The translations under genes and the position numbers were made by a program. The notes under the pieces were generated by a model. It saw nothing but the letters and a program-made list of their open reading frames with translations. It did not search any database and was not told the origin of the DNA. This document shows, piece after piece, positions 1-9,700 of a stretch of DNA of 64,000 nt. The stretch's first letter is position 1, and each line of letters starts with the position of its first letter. The stretch comes from Varibaculum vaginae (GTDB lineage: Bacteria > Actinomycetota > Actinomycetes > Actinomycetales > Actinomycetaceae), in NCBI RefSeq assembly GCF_900604285.1, contig NZ_UWNY01000001.1, forward strand, positions 868,001 to 932,000, in the 5' to 3' direction.

Positions 1-293
1 CGAGCGTGCAGCTGCGCGAGAACTTTGTCGAAAGTCTCTAGGTCGCCATACTCGGGATTAATATCCAGGTAGTCAGCTACGTCATAGCCGGTGTCATGCT
101 GCGGAGAAGGGTAAAAAGGCGAAAACCACACCGCGTCAATTCCCAAATTTTCCAGGTAGTCAATTTTTTCCAAGACCCCGGCCAAATCGCCAATTCCATC
201 GCCGTTGGAATCCGAAAAAGAACGGGGATAAATTTGGTAGATAGCAGCACTACGCCACCACTGATCCCAGTCACATCGTTGAATGCGGCTCAT
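1..293 (-). CDS. Alpha-glucosidase / oligo-1,6-glucosidase, GH13 (N-terminal part)
   Basis: The gene runs off the left edge; the first 97 codons are visible. The protein begins MSRIQRCDWDQWWRSAAIYQ and continues with IYPRSFSDSNGDGIGDLAGV, the first beta strand and calcium-loop region of GH13 alpha-glucosidases. The segment AVWFSPFYPSPQHDTGYDV follows, which is the conserved substrate-pocket region. These enzymes hydrolyse alpha-1,4 or alpha-1,6 gluco-oligosaccharides in the cytoplasm. Catalytic residues lie outside the window, so isomaltase, maltase and trehalose-6-phosphate hydrolase cannot be separated. The ATG at 291-293 has a good Shine-Dalgarno (AGAGGAG) a few bases upstream. Confidence 0.9.
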   Translation of the reverse strand, partial: MSRIQRCDWDQWWRSAAIYQIYPRSFSDSNGDGIGDLAGVLEKIDYLENLGIDAVWFSPFYPSPQHDTGYDVADYLDINPEYGDLETFDKVLAQLHA

Positions 294-494
294 AAAGATC
301 TCCTCTTTGATTATCTAAACAGCCATGATTAGTAGTCTTGGCTGGGGATATTTTTTTGCGTGGCTGTTAAGAACCAGCTGTTGGAATTCTATGAATTTCC
401 GCCGGGCTTAGCGAGTTATTTCCGTCCCTGTAATCTCTTTAGCAATTTCTCTTAATAAAAAGTGAGTGCGGTTAATCGAGCCTTGAAGCTGTTG

Positions 495-2099
495 CTAGTC
501 TTCACTACCTTTGCGACGGCGCCGACGTGCACGACGTGGACGAGGCTGACGTTGAGTGCCAGCCCCTTGGTGACTATCGCGTTCCCGGCGGCGATCCTGT
601 CCGTCACGAGAACCTTTACCGCGTCCAGAGCGTCCTCGAGGATTCTTTCTCTGCCCCGAACGGCTGCGTCCGCGCCCGCGTCCACGACCACCGGTTTCTC
701 CTAAGTCTTCTAGTTTTTCAGCGGATAGACCAGCGCGTTTGCGCATCGACAGCGGCAGACGTCCGCCAGCATCCTGGGGGATATTTAAATCGGTATATAG
801 GTGTGCACTGGTGTGGTAGGTTTCCACTGGTTCTTCTATCCCCAGGGATAGCTCTTTGTTAATTAGCTTCCAGCGAGGAACATCATCCCAATCCACAAAG
901 GTAATTGCAGTTCCAGAATTACCGGCGCGTCCAGTACGTCCGATGCGGTGAATATAGGTTTTGGCATCCTCAGGGCACTGATAGTTAATCACGTGGGTAA
1001 CGTCGTCAACGTCAATACCGCGGGCAGCCACATCGGTAGCTACCAAAACATCAACTTTCCCATGCCTAAAAGCCCGTAATGCCTGTTCACGGGCACCTTG
1101 TCCCAGGTCGCCATGTAGCGAAGCGGAGGCAAATCCACGTTTATCTAAATCTTCAGCTACGCGGGCAGCAGTCCGTTTAGTGCGCGTGAAAATAATACAC
1201 AGGCCACGCTCGCGTGCCTGCAGGATCCGAGCTACTACCTCAATTTTATTGAGGGCGTGACAGCGATAAATCACTTGCCGGGTGGTTTTCACCGTGGCGC
1301 CCTGGTCGTCGGGATCTTGTGCCCGAATATGGGTGGGGTGCGACATGTAACGCCGAGCTAAAGCTACTACTTCTCCGGGCATAGTCGCTGAAAATAACAT
1401 AGTGTGGCGATTTGCCGGGGTGCGCGAAAGTAATACCTCTACATCGGGAAGGAATCCCAAGTCAAGCATTTCATCGGCTTCATCCAGTACCATAGTGCGC
1501 ACTGATGATAAACTCAGATGCCCCTGTTTCATGAGGTCGATTAGGCGGCCGGGGGTACCGACTACCACCTCGACCCCTCGTTTCAGATCTGCAATCTGAG
1601 GCTCGAAAGCACGTCCTCCGTAGATTTCGCAGATACGTACACTGCGATGGGCAGCTGCCTGTGAGATTTCCCGCGCCACCTGAATGGCCAGTTCTCTGGT
1701 AGGCAGGACGATTAAGGCTTGGGGGTGACCGGGGTCGAGGAGATCTTCGAATCCGTCCTCACCAGGACCAATTATGTTTTCTAATGCCGGCAGGGCGAAT
1801 CCTAAAGTTTTACCGGTGCCGGTCTTGGCTTGCCCGATAATATCGTGGCGTTCCAAGGCTACCGGCAAAGTTAACGCTTGGATGGGGAAGGGGTGCAAGA
1901 TATCTACGTCTTTTAGAGCTTCACAGAGCGGAGCCGAGACCCCAAAATCAGCGAAGGTTTTTTCGGAGAGATCCATCGAGGAATCGCCCACTACATCGGC
2001 TTTCGCCTGCTGAATATGTGGCTCGTGCGCGGCGGAAGTGTCGGCAATTCCACTGGTTGTTTGAATGTTTTCTTCAGTAGTCAATCGAATACCTTTCAC
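495..2099 (-). CDS. rhlE: DEAD-box ATP-dependent RNA helicase, RhlE-like
   Basis: A 534-residue SF2 RNA helicase. All core motifs are visible in order: Q motif with HPFPIQ, AKTGTGKT (Walker A), PTRELA, GTPGRLID, DEAD, SAT, ARGIDV and HRIGRTGRAG. The C-terminal tail of about 65 residues is Arg/Gly rich (RGRGRGRSRSGQRK onward), typical of RNA-contacting tails. It would unwind structured RNA in decay or ribosome assembly. The longest frame starts with GTG at 2099, but that GTG has no Shine-Dalgarno; a TTG at 2084 has AAAGG seven bases upstream and may be the true start (529 residues). The neighbouring ferritin-like, DUF3107 and adnAB genes match the order I recall around mycobacterial rhlE. Confidence 0.93.
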   Translation of the reverse strand: MKGIRLTTEENIQTTSGIADTSAAHEPHIQQAKADVVGDSSMDLSEKTFADFGVSAPLCEALKDVDILHPFPIQALTLPVALERHDIIGQAKTGTGKTLGFALPALENIIGPGEDGFEDLLDPGHPQALIVLPTRELAIQVAREISQAAAHRSVRICEIYGGRAFEPQIADLKRGVEVVVGTPGRLIDLMKQGHLSLSSVRTMVLDEADEMLDLGFLPDVEVLLSRTPANRHTMLFSATMPGEVVALARRYMSHPTHIRAQDPDDQGATVKTTRQVIYRCHALNKIEVVARILQARERGLCIIFTRTKRTAARVAEDLDKRGFASASLHGDLGQGAREQALRAFRHGKVDVLVATDVAARGIDVDDVTHVINYQCPEDAKTYIHRIGRTGRAGNSGTAITFVDWDDVPRWKLINKELSLGIEEPVETYHTSAHLYTDLNIPQDAGGRLPLSMRKRAGLSAEKLEDLGETGGRGRGRGRSRSGQRKNPRGRSGRGKGSRDGQDRRRERDSHQGAGTQRQPRPRRARRRRRKGSED

Positions 2100-2363
2100 G
2101 GGGATTTTTCCCCTGGAACTATGGAGGTAGCCGATCGCGAAAAATCTTGGCTCTCCGCTGCGGAGGCCAGGGCAAGAGACCCGGAAAAAATACTTCGTTA
2201 CAAAAACGATCGGTCAACCCGTTGTCTGCTTCTCTATCCTAACCTAAGTGCACAGGGGGTAAACAATGAGGGTAACACAGCTTACATCTACTAAAGTGCT
2301 GGTGTTTTTTGCTTAGGTTCCGCTATGCGCCTTCAAAAGCGAGAATCCGAACCTGGGGCGGGT

Positions 2364-2378
2364 TAATCTAAAGGGGTG
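2364..2378 (+). promoter_or_regulatory. Leaderless promoter -10 (TAATCT) of the ferritin-like gene
   Basis: TAATCT at 2364-2369 is followed by six bases and then the GTG start at 2376. Transcription would begin at or next to the start codon, so the mRNA would have no 5' leader. No usable Shine-Dalgarno is present (AAAGGG touches the GTG). Confidence 0.5.
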
Positions 2379-2981
2379 AGTGATGCACAAAGACTGGGAC
2401 TTATCGGATACTTCACCTTGGCGATGCAGCAGCGCCTGGCAAAAGATGCTTCGCTTTGCCCTGCGGTGGAGCAAGAAATAGCTTTAGGGAAAATGTCTGC
2501 CACCGCCTGGGAAAACTATCAACAGATAGCCCAGGCCGGTAAAAACCTTGGGGTTGACCTTGCGGAAGAGATGAAGCAATATATGGGGTTGACCGTCCAG
2601 CTAGAGGAGCGGCTGCGTCCAACTGACTGGTATGAACGCCTGGTGAAAAGTTATGTGACTATTGGGGCGATGGCAGACTTTAATCGCGCTTTAACCGCTG
2701 GTCTCTCCCCGCAACTGCAGACGAATCTAGCCGAAATCCCTTGGGATTGCGGTCAGGAGGAATGGGCGGTACCAGTCATTACGCAGGCTTGCGCCACACA
2801 ACCCACGGTTCCGGCACGACTTTCCCTCTGGGGGCGGCGAGTACTGGGGGATGTCCGTTCGACTATTCGCCAAGCAATTTTGGGATACCCGGAGCTAATC
2901 GGAGAGGGCGCGCAAGATATCCCGGAAGAGATAAAGGAGCATCATCGGTTACGTATGGAGCGCACCGGTCTGAAAGCCTAG
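2376..2981 (+). CDS. Ferritin-like fold protein (actinobacterial, rhlE-adjacent family)
   Basis: A 201-residue helical protein. Its position beside rhlE and DUF3107, its length and the segments SDWY-like (TDWYERLVKSYVTIGAMADF) and LWGRRVLG point to the ferritin-like family found in this locus in many Actinobacteria (Rv3210c type, from memory). Family members carry Glu and His ligands suggesting a diiron site related to MiaE-type hydroxylases. Here the places where I expect an E-x-x-H pair read TAWENYQ and CGQEEW, so the metal ligands may be lost; this is an unaligned judgement. The function of the family is unknown. The start codon GTG fits a leaderless transcript. Confidence 0.75.
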   Translation: MSDAQRLGLIGYFTLAMQQRLAKDASLCPAVEQEIALGKMSATAWENYQQIAQAGKNLGVDLAEEMKQYMGLTVQLEERLRPTDWYERLVKSYVTIGAMADFNRALTAGLSPQLQTNLAEIPWDCGQEEWAVPVITQACATQPTVPARLSLWGRRVLGDVRSTIRQAILGYPELIGEGAQDIPEEIKEHHRLRMERTGLKA

Positions 2982-3078
2982 CGGGAGCGAGTATCTTCAG
3001 CTAGAAAGCAATCGCCCTCGACGCTCTCCAAACAATACCGGGAATAGTAGCGCTGATTGTCTAGCGGATCTCTAGGGG

Positions 3079-3306
3079 TTAGCCGATTCCAAATCCCACC
3101 TGTTTAGGCCGACGCTCACCGACCTGGCAGTAGACTAACAGTCGGGGATTAATCAGGACTTGCTGGCCATCTGTACCGGCTAGACACAATAATTCTTCCG
3201 GTTTTTCTAAAGCGGACTGCAAAATAGATTTAACCTGTTCAGGATCCATTTCTACTTCCAGATCCAAAGGTTTTCCTATCCCTTTAAGTCCTAATGAAAT
3301 ATGCAC
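3079..3306 (-). CDS. DUF3107 family small protein
   Basis: A 75-residue acidic protein beginning MHISLGLKGIGKPLDLEVEM, with the DPEQV and ALEKPEELLCLAGTDGQQVL segments typical of DUF3107 (TB9.4 / Rv3208A type). The family is restricted to Actinobacteria and has no established function. The GTG start at 3304-3306 has a strong GGAGG five bases upstream. It is transcribed divergently from adnA, and its position between the ferritin-like gene and adnAB is the usual context. Confidence 0.88.
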   Translation of the reverse strand: MHISLGLKGIGKPLDLEVEMDPEQVKSILQSALEKPEELLCLAGTDGQQVLINPRLLVYCQVGERRPKQVGFGIG

Positions 3307-3477
3307 ACTTGCCTCCGTTTAACTTATTTTTCTAAAACCATCCTACCTAGCGAACGTAGTTATTTGCGCGATTGCTAGCTAACAGCAAAAGTTGGAGCTT
3401 CTTTACCGCGCTATCTTAGGTTTTTCTCTGCTCGAGAGGGAATATAACAAATACCTGCAAGCTGGGGGTTGGGTTCT

Positions 3478-3493
3478 TAAAATAGTCTTCATG
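3478..3493 (+). promoter_or_regulatory. Leaderless promoter -10 (TAAAAT) of adnA
   Basis: TAAAAT at 3478-3483 lies seven bases before ATG 3491. No Shine-Dalgarno precedes this ATG. The spacing supports a leaderless transcript and argues for ATG 3491 over the further-upstream TTG at 3392. No convincing -35 box is visible. Confidence 0.45.
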
Positions 3494-6400
3494 GCTACCT
3501 TCAAATTGCGATACGCTTCCTTTCCCCCAGAACTGGAATTGCCGGAAATTACCGGGGAAGGCGCAAAAATTCTTTCTCGTCTTCAAAATGGCGAATCCTT
3601 GGTGGTAAACGGGGTGGAAGGTAGCGGGAAAACTACTTTGGCGCTCGCGGCCATGCAGTTGCTAAATAAGCAGGGGAGCGAGGTCATTGGAATCACCCCT
3701 TCCCGGGCAAGAGCAGATTATTTAAACACCGCTAGGGCGAGCCGCGCTCTGCCCATTTCCCGGCCGTTTATCACCCCCACTGCATTGGCTTTCGGGGTAC
3801 TGAAACAGTTTGCTAGGGAGCGACGTCAAGGAATGCCTGAACCGGTATTGCTGACTGGATCTCAAGAAGAGGAACGAATCCAAGAACTTATTGAGCAGGT
3901 AAAAGAGGTAGAGTGGCCCAAATATATCAGCTCTGAGGTACGGCAAACCGAATACTTTCGCTCTGAAGTACGCACCTTGTTCGCCACTTGTGCGCACTGG
4001 GGAATAACCTCTTTGGATTTAGATGCCTTAGGCCGCCAACACGGGGTTCCGGAATGGTGTGCCGCCGCAGCTTTGCTTAGCCATTATGAACCCTCTTTTA
4101 CGGACAATCGCTGGGATGCTGCCCGGATGCAAGATCGTGCCGGCCAGGTGTTAACTGACTGGGGGGAAGATGCCGCTCTGTTATCTCCTCCGCGCCTTCC
4201 AGACTGGATAATTGTTGATGACCTGCAAGATTGTCCGGCTTCTACCGTGCGACTTTTGATTGAAATGTCTAGACGTGGAGCCAGAATTCTCGCCCTCTAC
4301 AATCCGAAAGTGGCAGTAGAAACTTTCCGTGGTGGGTATCCACAAGGTGCTCAGGAAATAGCTAGACAGTTAGAATATGCGCAGATTAACCTGACAAAAT
4401 CTTTCCGCGAAACCTCGGGAGGACTAGAACTTATAGACCCGTTAGGAAAGGAAAATGGCAGCGACAGTGCGCGGGAACAAAAGTTTGCCGAGTTTTCAAC
4501 GCTGTCATCTCAAGCCCGGGCGATTGCAGATTATTTTCGTTACCAGCACCTAAAACGTCAGATTCCGTGGAGTGATATGGCTGTTATTGCTCGTACTCAC
4601 ACCCAACTAGAAGAAATAGTGTCACTACTGCAGGGCATGGAGATCCCGGTAAATGAACGGAAAAGACCGATACTTTTTAAATCCAATCAGATAACCGGTG
4701 CCTTCCTTTCCCTTTTTACCCTTCCGGGACAAGGTGAGCTAGCCAAGGGACACAACCAGTTGAGTGCTGATTGCGACGAGCCAGATACAGTTCCCTGGTC
4801 TTCTAACAAATCTTCTATGGAAGATAAAATAGTAAACCTTCGCGGGGAAGCCATACGGCGTCTCTTGCGTTCCCCACTTTTCTCCCTGGATTCACTGCAA
4901 ATGTTACGTCTGGAGCGCTCATTGGTTAGCGCTGGAATTGCTCTCGATACCAAAATTACGGGATTTTATAGCACAATCGGCACTTCTCAGTTTCCGTTGA
5001 CCCAGGTACAGATGGTAGAGGGGGCAAAAGTTTTTATTCGTTGCCATCAGGTGATAACCGCTGGGATTGCCTGTTTGTCATTGCCTCCGGTACAGGCTCT
5101 AGAAAACATTTGGCGGCAACTTGATCTAGAAAATGATTGGTATGAGCGTGCTTTGCGAGGGGAAAGATTCGCTGATCAAGCTTTAGATGCGGTAATCGCG
5201 TTGGTGCGTCATGCCCAGATTTGGTCACAGCGCCACTTAAGTGCCGATATGAGCGACTACTGCCATTTGTTGCTGCGGCAAACTCAAGCGGAAGATGTAT
5301 TAACCGGAAGCCACGGGTTAGGCTCGGCAGTAGCATTAGAAACCGTTTTTTCGGCAGCGGGACGCACTTGGGATACCTGCGCGGTTATTGGAATGCAAGA
5401 TGGGCAATGGCCGGTATTTTCCCAGAGCGGATCGTTAATGCGTGCCGAAGATATTTCTGATCTACTCCACGCGAATGCGTTGCTTAGCCCCAGTGGACAC
5501 CTACAGCTAGTTCCCGGAGAATCTCGTAGTCGTGCGCTTGCGATAGAGCGTTCTTTAGTTAGGTGCGCCCTCAGCCGTGCCCGTAGCAAGATGCTGGTAG
5601 CAGCGCGTTCCGACGCAGAGGAAACTCCCTCGATATTCTTTGTAAACCTTTGCAAAAAAATAGAAAGAGGAAATTTCGCGACCGCGCAATATCTGAGCAG
5701 TGATTGGGACCAGCCCGCAGATTCCGCTACGGAAGGTACCGATGAAAATTCCCAGCATGAACAGCTATTCCCCTCTTTACGTTCCCTAGTGGGGCATCTG
5801 CGAGCGGTACTTGCCGCCGAACCCGATGAAGAAAAACGTCAAAAAGCACTGGAGACTTTAGCTTATCTAAGCACCCAAGGTGTCCGTTCCGCTAACCCGG
5901 ATACTTGGCGTCAGGTAGGCAGGGGTAACGCTTGGTGGACGAACCCCGCAGGATTGAAGGCTAAAGGGAGACGGGTAGGAATATCCCCCTCGGTTTTAGA
6001 ACAGTTAAATGACTGCGAACTACGCTGGTTGCTTTCTAGGCGAGGCGGAGAAGCAGTGGATGCTGCTGGGCCGGCAGCCTGGGGAACCTTAATACACCAG
6101 ATTGCTGAGGAAATGACTGCTAGTAGTTTAGAAGAGCGTTTAGAATTTTTTTATTCCCATTGGCCGCAAGATCGAGAGGCTTTCTTTTCTCGTAAAGAAT
6201 TACAGCGGAAAGAAGATATGGTGCGGCGTCTCAGTCGTTATTTAGATGATCATCAACAGTCGGCGGTCAGCGAGCTTAGTTCCCATGTGTGTGTGGGTGA
6301 CTCGGCGGTGCTCACCGCTCGGATGGATCGGTTAGAAGCAGGCGAGGACGGGGTGAGGATAGTTGATTTCAAGACTATGAAAAATTCTCCAAGTAAGTCG

Positions 6401-6763
6401 GAAGTTGAAAACCATCTCCAGCTAGCTTGCTATCAGTTGCTGCTAGAAGCAATTCTTGCTGGTGAAGATAAGGAAGCGGCAGAGATTCTTAGCCCGGTGC
6501 TGGCGGAAACCAAGGCTCAAATCCAAAGCTCCAGCCTGGTTATCGTGTCTAATCCCAAAGGGGCTGCAGATCAGGAAGCCCCTAAAGAAATGTCCCAAGC
6601 CCCTTTAAGTGATGAAAAGAGGGCACAGCTAACAGAAAATATTATTCAGGCAGCGAAGGTTGCTTCGGGAACATTTTTTAAGGCAATTGAAAACTCCCAT
6701 TGTGCGCAATGCTCTGTACGTTCATGTTGCCCGCTAAGGAGTGAAGGAGAGCAGGTGCTGTGA
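3491..6763 (+). CDS. adnA: AdnA-type subunit of a helicase-nuclease, UvrD-like plus RecB-like nuclease
   Basis: A 1090-residue subunit of the AdnAB machine that resects DNA double-strand ends. The N-terminal half is SF1A: Walker A GVEGSGKTT at residues 41-49 is intact, but Walker B reads DDLQD (243-247) rather than DEFQD, and the GDPxQxIYxFRG motif is degraded to YNPKVAVETFRGG. The ATPase may therefore be weak, which fits the published view that AdnB is the main motor. The C-terminal nuclease has RMDRLE and VDFKT (Asp959, Lys961). Cys842 with Cys1071, Cys1074 and Cys1079/1080 forms the four-cysteine pattern of the AddB-type iron-sulfur staple. The stop overlaps the adnB start by four bases. 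A longer frame reaches TTG 3392, but the length and promoter favour ATG 3491. Confidence 0.88.
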   Translation: MATFKLRYASFPPELELPEITGEGAKILSRLQNGESLVVNGVEGSGKTTLALAAMQLLNKQGSEVIGITPSRARADYLNTARASRALPISRPFITPTALAFGVLKQFARERRQGMPEPVLLTGSQEEERIQELIEQVKEVEWPKYISSEVRQTEYFRSEVRTLFATCAHWGITSLDLDALGRQHGVPEWCAAAALLSHYEPSFTDNRWDAARMQDRAGQVLTDWGEDAALLSPPRLPDWIIVDDLQDCPASTVRLLIEMSRRGARILALYNPKVAVETFRGGYPQGAQEIARQLEYAQINLTKSFRETSGGLELIDPLGKENGSDSAREQKFAEFSTLSSQARAIADYFRYQHLKRQIPWSDMAVIARTHTQLEEIVSLLQGMEIPVNERKRPILFKSNQITGAFLSLFTLPGQGELAKGHNQLSADCDEPDTVPWSSNKSSMEDKIVNLRGEAIRRLLRSPLFSLDSLQMLRLERSLVSAGIALDTKITGFYSTIGTSQFPLTQVQMVEGAKVFIRCHQVITAGIACLSLPPVQALENIWRQLDLENDWYERALRGERFADQALDAVIALVRHAQIWSQRHLSADMSDYCHLLLRQTQAEDVLTGSHGLGSAVALETVFSAAGRTWDTCAVIGMQDGQWPVFSQSGSLMRAEDISDLLHANALLSPSGHLQLVPGESRSRALAIERSLVRCALSRARSKMLVAARSDAEETPSIFFVNLCKKIERGNFATAQYLSSDWDQPADSATEGTDENSQHEQLFPSLRSLVGHLRAVLAAEPDEEKRQKALETLAYLSTQGVRSANPDTWRQVGRGNAWWTNPAGLKAKGRRVGISPSVLEQLNDCELRWLLSRRGGEAVDAAGPAAWGTLIHQIAEEMTASSLEERLEFFYSHWPQDREAFFSRKELQRKEDMVRRLSRYLDDHQQSAVSELSSHVCVGDSAVLTARMDRLEAGEDGVRIVDFKTMKNSPSKSEVENHLQLACYQLLLEAILAGEDKEAAEILSPVLAETKAQIQSSSLVIVSNPKGAADQEAPKEMSQAPLSDEKRAQLTENIIQAAKVASGTFFKAIENSHCAQCSVRSCCPLRSEGEQVL

Positions 6764-9700
6764 GTAACGTCCAGAAAATTAGATATTCTCCCGCGCAAAT
6801 CGCCGAGGCGATTGGACAATATCGTCCTAATGAAGATCAAGAAAAGGTTATTACTGCTCCCATCAATCAACCGATGATGGCAATTGCCGGGGCAGGAGCC
6901 GGTAAAACCGCCACTATGGCATTTCGAGTGGTGTATTTGGTGGCGAATGCGCTGGTGGCTCCCGATCGGGTTCTGGGGTTGACGTTTTCCAATAAGGCAG
7001 ATCGGGAATTATCCTCGCGCGTTAATAACTACCTACAACGCTTAGCGGATAATCCAGATTTTCCGGAGGTCGCGGAGTATCTTACCGACAGTGAAACCGG
7101 TGGGCTTTCGCGACCGGTGACTTCCACCTACAATGCTTTCGCTAACCAAATTGTCGGCCAATATGGTTCCCGCCTGGGAGTTTCCCCTGCCTGCATACTG
7201 TTAGACGAGGCGCGGCGCTGGCAGATTATGTACGAGATTGTCAGCAACTGGCCGCAGGATCTAAGTGCCGATATTTCTGTAGGAAGTGCAGTTGATAGAG
7301 CGTTAGCTATCGGATCACAGTTGCGCGACCAGCTTTTAGAGACCGAAGAAGTCCGTAGCGGTTTGGAACAAATGCGCAACCTATATAGCGGCGGCAAAGC
7401 CCAGGGAAACTCGAAGAAACCCAGCGGTAATTTGGCAAAGTTATTGGAGTCATTGACCCAAAGGGAAGAATTGCTAGCTATCTGTTCTGAGTACGAAAAG
7501 TACAAAAAACAGAACGGATACATCGAATATGCAGATCAAATCTATTATGCGGCGAAACTAGTTAAGAAGTTTCCCGATATTAGGCAGCAACTTCGTGAAC
7601 GTTATGACGTGATTTTACTGGATGAGTTCCAAGATACTTCCATAGCGCAACTGGAACTTTTTTCTAGTATTTTCGCCGGTAAAGGAGCCATGGCGGTCGG
7701 TGACCCCAACCAGGCAATCTATGGTTGGCGAGGTGCTTCAGAACTTTCAATGCGCGATTTTTTAACCGCTTTTGGGGTGCCCTCTGGTGAGGTTTATAAG
7801 CATGTTAACGATATGCCGATTACCTACCGTAACCGGGAAGCTGTACTAGCGGTAGCGAATCAGGTGGTTCGCCCTTTGAAACAGCTAGCCGAGGGGGTAA
7901 GCACCCAAGAAATAGATAAGCAGATTCGTGCCCTAATCCAGGCGCGTCAGCCAGAAACCAAACTAGGTCCCGCGCCCTCACCTGATACTTTTGCTCCTCC
8001 AGCTTCCTCAGTTAAGGCAAAAGAGCTGGTTACCTGCCCTCAAAAGCGTGATAATCCCGGTAACGTAGAAATGTATTTCTTTGAGGATAGCGAAAAGGAA
8101 GCTGAACGAATCGCAGATTTTTTTGCTGAACGTTGGCAGCTACATGAGGAAATAACCGCTAAGAATAAGCAGCTACCTCCAGATCAGCAAGAAAGTTTAC
8201 CCACCGGGGCGATTTTGCTACGCAAACATTCCCAAGGCCCCTTAATCACTCAGGCTTTACGTCGAAAGGGACTGCCGGTAGAAGTTACCGGAGTTTCGGG
8301 GCTTATGTATGATCCGGCAGTTGCCGATGTAATAGCGGCACTGCAAGTAGCGTCAGATGCCGGACGAGGAGATTCCTTAATGCGTCTGATCACTGGGTGT
8401 GGTATTAGCCCCGCAGATATCGACCTCTTATGGCGGTGGGCAGCTCATTTAGCCAACCCCGATAGTAATCCAGACATTCGTCCGCAAGCATATTTGATGG
8501 ATGCGGTTGATAACTTGCCAGATCCCGGTTGGACTATAAACGGGGCTGGCAGCACCTTCAGTGTGGAAGCGCACCGCCGCCTCGATATCTTACGTTCTCA
8601 ACTGGTAGAGGTGCGCCGCCATATACACGATCCCCTAGGGGCCTTAGTACAGCACACGATCTTTGCCCTGTGCCTGGACTTGGATGTTAAAGTACGACCC
8701 GATGGGGGAGTCTCACAAGGGTGTTTAGATAGTTTCGTCAAGGTTGCCCGCGAATACGAGACCAGTGGGGGGAGCACTAGTCTGCCTAGTTTCTTAGATT
8801 GGCTCAGAATGGCTGATGAGCACGAGCGGGGCTTAGATATGCCTATTCAGGAGCCTAACCCGAACGCTATCCAGGTCATGACTATCTATGCGGCAAAAGG
8901 TCTGGAATGGACCTGGGTGGCAGTTCCTGGTCTTGATGAGCCTCCCAGTCCTGGAAAGTTTGGGGGAAATCTTCCCGATCGTCCCATATCTGTCACTAAA
9001 GGAGAATGCAAAACCTCTTCCTGGACTACTGATCCGAGGATGATTCCCTACGACCTACGTCCCGATAAGGAAGTACTCCCTACTATTGAGCGGGGTTTAG
9101 AAGAAAGCGGGTATGACTTCGATACAGGGGTATTTTCAGAAAATGCGAAAGTGATAACCAGTTACCAGCTAGCTCTCGGTTTTCACTCGCAGTTAGCTGA
9201 CCGGCGGGTAGCTTATGTGGCATTTACACGCGCGGAATCTGAATTGTTACTTACCGGAAGCGAACACTCGGGAACCGCTAAGACCAGGCGAGTGCCCTCG
9301 CAGTTCCTGGCAGAAATAGATTCCAGTGGGAAAATGAGGGAACTGCGAAATAGTCTCGCGGATGAAGATGATGAGTGGGAGGTGGCTCCCCGTTATCTCC
9401 TATGGCCAGGTGATCCTTCTTCCGAGCTAACGCAACTTTCTGCGGCGGCAGCAGAACTAAGTGAGTTAACTGCTAACATTCACGCCCATCCCTATTTGCA
9501 TCGCTTGCTGTCTGCTCCTGGTGAAAAGGAGAGACTGGAAATGGCGGCTACTCATTCCTCTTGGATGCAACAAGCATTGCAGCTTACTCGCGACCAGCGA
9601 TCCGAATGGCAGCTGCGTAATCAAGTAGAACTACCGATTTCTGCCGGTGTAACTAGGGCGCGAAGATTGCAGGAAGATCCGGCGGGATTTGCCTTAAGTC

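Noticed and set aside
2016-2294. 92-codon plus-strand frame across the rhlE start
   Set aside because: It overlaps the rhlE N-terminus and its promoter, with poor composition and no Shine-Dalgarno.
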